Source: an uncultured bacterium
GTDB lineage: Bacteria; Bacteroidota; Bacteroidia; Bacteroidales; Muribaculaceae
NCBI GenBank assembly: GCA_946184715.1
Contig: CAMHGU010000050.1
Coordinates: 1 to 11,853 of the forward strand
Length of the DNA stretch: 11,853 nucleotides
Reading direction: 5' to 3'
Positions 9,703 to 11,853 of this stretch are shown here, in pieces. The position numbers were made by a program, and so were the translations under genes. The notes beneath the pieces are model-generated. The model was not told where the DNA came from, made no database searches, and worked only from the letters and a program-made list of their open reading frames with translations. Each line of letters opens with the position of its first letter. Position 1 is the stretch's first letter.

Positions 9703-11853
9703 ATGAATAGAACTAACTGCAAAGCACCGCGTAGCTTACGCCTCGCGCGGGCGGCAATGTTGCTGGTTGCTGCCCTCGTGGCCCTCCTCACGGCTCGGGC
9801 CGAGTCGATGACCGCCACCCCGCTCACGCTCGAAGCGGCCTCAAGCGGCCAAATCTCCTTCACCCTGAATCTGGGATACGGGGTTGACCAGAGTGTGATG
9901 ACGCCCATCGAGTATCGCAAGAACAGCGGCGAGTGGACCACCTACACCTGGAATGACCCCATTGCCGTAGTTGCCGGCGACAAGGTGGCCTTCCGTGGCG
10001 ACAACGCCAAGTACTTCGGCAACGGGTCGCCCTCTTTCGATAGCCACATCACCAGCACCGCCGATGTGTATGTGTACGGCAACATAATGAGCCTCCTCAG
10101 CTCCTCCGGGTTTGCATCGCTCACCTCGCTCACCGCGCCCGACACCTTCAGCCATCTCTTCGCCTTGCCCGGCGATAATCCCTGGCAAGTGGTGCCCAAC
10201 ACCACCATCAAGAGCCATCCCACCCTCCCTCTCGTGCTGCCGGCCACCGAGCTTACCAATATGTGCTATCAGTATATGTTTGCCGGCTGTCAGGGTCTGA
10301 CGCGTGCTCCAGAGTTGCCGGCCACCGAGATGACCGTTGCTTGCTACGCCTCGATGTTTCAGGATTGTACCGGCCTCACCCAAGCGCCGGCAATCCTTCC
10401 CTGCACTGCGATGACGCCCTATTCAATCGACGACAGCGACCCGTCGCATTTGGTGGAGCGCGGCAGCATCGACTGCTATATGGAGATGTTCAGGGGCTGC
10501 ACCGCCCTCACCGTGGCTCCGGAGTTGCCCGCTACGCAGCTGGTCCACGGCGCATATCAGTATATGTTTGCCGGATGCACAAGTCTGCTGAAAGCACCCG
10601 TGCTGCCGGCTCCGAAGGTGGCCGACTATGCCTACACCTCGATGTTTGAGGGGTGCACGAGCCTTAACTACGTGAAATGCCTCGCTACCGAATTCCTCAT
10701 CGACCCCGAAGTGGGCAATACCGAAGAGGACGACGTGAAGGACTGGCTCAAAGGCGTTTCTCCCACCGGCACTTTCGTTAAGGCCGACGAGATGACCTCC
10801 TGGGCAGCCGGCGACAGCGGTATCCCCGAAGGCTGGACGCTGATGAACGCCGGCGACGAAGGCGATGACTTCGCCGCTGCCGAGGCGCCGCTCACGTTTG
10901 AGGCTGTGGCCCTCGGCTCCGTGACGGTCTATTTGGACGAAGGCGCTGTGCTCGACCCAATCCGATACCGGCTCAACGACGGGCCTTGGACCGCCGCTAC
11001 CTGGGGCGAGCCAATCGCCGTGAATGCCGGCGACAAGCTTAGCTTCAGCGGCGACAACGGCGCTTGCTACGACGAAGAGCACTGGGCCGGTTTCCACTTC
11101 GAAAGCGCTGCCGACTGCTACATATATGGCAACCTGATGAGCCTCATCGACAGCGAGAACTTCGCCACCGTCACCACGCTCACCAAGAATTACACCTTCT
11201 TCCACCTCTTCCAGAACAGCGACTACTCACCTTGTGTCACCATCAAGAACCACCCGACCCGCGACATCGTGCTGCCGGCCACCACGCTTACCGACAACTG
11301 CTACGACGGCCTCTTTGCCGACTGCCACGGCATCACCCGAGCTCCCGAGCTGCCGGCCACCGACTTGGCCGAGTGGTGCTACTGTATGATGTTCTCCGGC
11401 ACAAGCATCACCGCGGCTCCCGAGCTGCCCGCTACCGTGCTCGCCAACGCTTGCTATAGCGATATGTTTATGAATTGCACCTCCTTGACCGCGGCTCCCG
11501 TGCTGCCGGCCCCGACGCTCGTGGAGGGTTGCTACAGCTCTATGTTTGCCGGATGCTCCGAGCTTAACTACGTGAAGTGCCTCGCCACCGACATATCCGC
11601 CGACTACTGCACCATCGGCTGGCTCTCTGACGTGGCCGAGACAGGTACCTTTATCAAAGCGGCAGGTATGGACGATTGGACCGTCGGCCCCGACGAATAC
11701 GACAACGTCAACGGTATCCCCGAAGGCTGGACCGTGGCCGAAAGTGAATCCACATCGGTTCAGAGCATCGACATCGCGGCCAAGCCTCATAGCCGCCGCT
11801 ACAACCTTATGGGGCAGCCCGTGGGTAGCGACTATAAGGGCATCGTCATCGAG
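9703..11853 (+). CDS. BspA-like leucine-rich-repeat surface protein, two tandem modules (3' partial)
   Basis: The frame is open for 717 codons from ATG 9703-9705 to the last base of the window, with no stop. Residues 1-33 are a signal peptide (core MLLVAALVALLTARA). Two homologous modules follow, about 40-383 and 396-685. Each has a beta-rich head (PLTxEA, then AGDK(V/L)xFxGDN, Y(V/I)YGN(I/L)MSL, a T(F)xHLF segment and LPAT), a repeat array, LNYVKCLAT, a TGTF(V/I)KA segment and GIPEGWT (373-379 and 671-677). The repeats belong to the BspA/Treponema-type LRR class, which in human-associated Bacteroidota is found in cell-surface adhesin-like proteins. The end, YNLMGQPVGSDYKGIVIE, resembles the start of the short sorting-like tails common in Bacteroidales, so only a few codons are probably missing. 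It is divergent from the sensor kinase and may be under its control. Its ligand is unknown. Confidence 0.9.
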   Translation, partial: MNRTNCKAPRSLRLARAAMLLVAALVALLTARAESMTATPLTLEAASSGQISFTLNLGYGVDQSVMTPIEYRKNSGEWTTYTWNDPIAVVAGDKVAFRGDNAKYFGNGSPSFDSHITSTADVYVYGNIMSLLSSSGFASLTSLTAPDTFSHLFALPGDNPWQVVPNTTIKSHPTLPLVLPATELTNMCYQYMFAGCQGLTRAPELPATEMTVACYASMFQDCTGLTQAPAILPCTAMTPYSIDDSDPSHLVERGSIDCYMEMFRGCTALTVAPELPATQLVHGAYQYMFAGCTSLLKAPVLPAPKVADYAYTSMFEGCTSLNYVKCLATEFLIDPEVGNTEEDDVKDWLKGVSPTGTFVKADEMTSWAAGDSGIPEGWTLMNAGDEGDDFAAAEAPLTFEAVALGSVTVYLDEGAVLDPIRYRLNDGPWTAATWGEPIAVNAGDKLSFSGDNGACYDEEHWAGFHFESAADCYIYGNLMSLIDSENFATVTTLTKNYTFFHLFQNSDYSPCVTIKNHPTRDIVLPATTLTDNCYDGLFADCHGITRAPELPATDLAEWCYCMMFSGTSITAAPELPATVLANACYSDMFMNCTSLTAAPVLPAPTLVEGCYSSMFAGCSELNYVKCLATDISADYCTIGWLSDVAETGTFIKAAGMDDWTVGPDEYDNVNGIPEGWTVAESESTSVQSIDIAAKPHSRRYNLMGQPVGSDYKGIVIE
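10237..10680 (+). repeat. Repeat array A: five leucine-rich-like units
   Basis: These encode residues 179-326, as units starting at 10237, 10315, 10396, 10525 and 10603 with lengths of 26, 27, 43, 26 and 26 residues. The unit pattern is LPAT.L...C at positions 1-10, then YxxMFxGC (11-18), then xxLTxAPx. The third unit carries a 17-residue insertion after LPCTAMTP. The fourth and fifth have Ala in place of the first Cys. The last ends LNYVKC instead of LTxAPE, marking the array end. Confidence 0.85.
11272..11580 (+). repeat. Repeat array B: four leucine-rich-like units
   Basis: These encode residues 524-626, as units starting at 11272, 11350, 11425 and 11503 with lengths of 26, 25, 26 and 26 residues. 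The pattern is the same as in array A but with one unit fewer and no insertion. The second unit has lost one residue, including the second conserved Cys (FSGTS), but has a new Cys two places after the first (CYCMMF). The last unit again ends LNYVKC. Confidence 0.85.

Noticed and set aside
10423..11205. Minus-strand open frame of 260 codons opposite the repeat protein, with similar frames at 9841-10383 and 11227-11790
   Set aside because: These mirror the repeated plus-strand gene. The plus frame is open over the whole 2.1 kb, has a signal peptide and recognisable repeats; the antisense ones do not.

Overview
The window looks like a GC-rich (roughly 60% by eye) chromosome segment from a member of the Bacteroidota, most likely Bacteroidales. 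The evidence is a textbook Bacteroides-type promoter (TTG, 20 bases, TATCTTTG), a protein ending in the CHU_C / gliding-motility C-terminal domain used for type IX secretion, a periplasmic beta-propeller histidine kinase paired with a LytTR regulator, and a surface protein of the BspA-like leucine-rich-repeat type. I see no transposase, integrase, phage gene, CRISPR array, tRNA or rRNA.

Layout. (1) Positions 1-87 hold the last codons of a plus-strand gene ending in a bacterial SH3-like segment; it converges with and overlaps the next gene. (2) Positions 74-6003 form a tightly overlapping minus-strand cluster, read right to left: a secreted protein with a type B T9SS sorting domain, a MltD-like lytic transglycosylase, UvrA (probable TTG start), and a uracil-DNA-glycosylase superfamily protein. 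Each junction overlaps by 4 to 20 bases, and a good promoter lies at 6024-6054, so the four are probably one transcript joining envelope and DNA-repair functions. (3) Positions 6127-9476 hold a second minus-strand pair, a propeller-type sensor histidine kinase followed 11 bases later by its LytTR response regulator. (4) A 226-base divergent intergenic region (9477-9702) carries four exact TCGTCA hexamers, three of them exactly 21 bases apart and the fourth 52 bases on, so all fall on about the same face of the helix. (5) From 9703 to the window end runs a 717-codon plus-strand gene, open at its 3' end, for an exported protein made of two tandem copies of a module. Each module has a beta-rich head, an array of ~26-residue leucine-rich-like repeats and a closing GIPEGWT segment; a short C-terminal sorting-like tail begins just before the window ends.

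How the parts may fit together. The sensor/regulator pair and the repeat protein are divergently transcribed from one control region. The phased hexamers have the 21-base spacing expected of paired LytTR-domain sites, so the regulator may control itself and the surface protein; this is inference. The two exported proteins with sorting-type C-termini suggest a working type IX secretion system elsewhere in the genome. I did not find a clearly new enzymatic or defence system. The best leads are the phased repeat region and the duplicated repeat protein.
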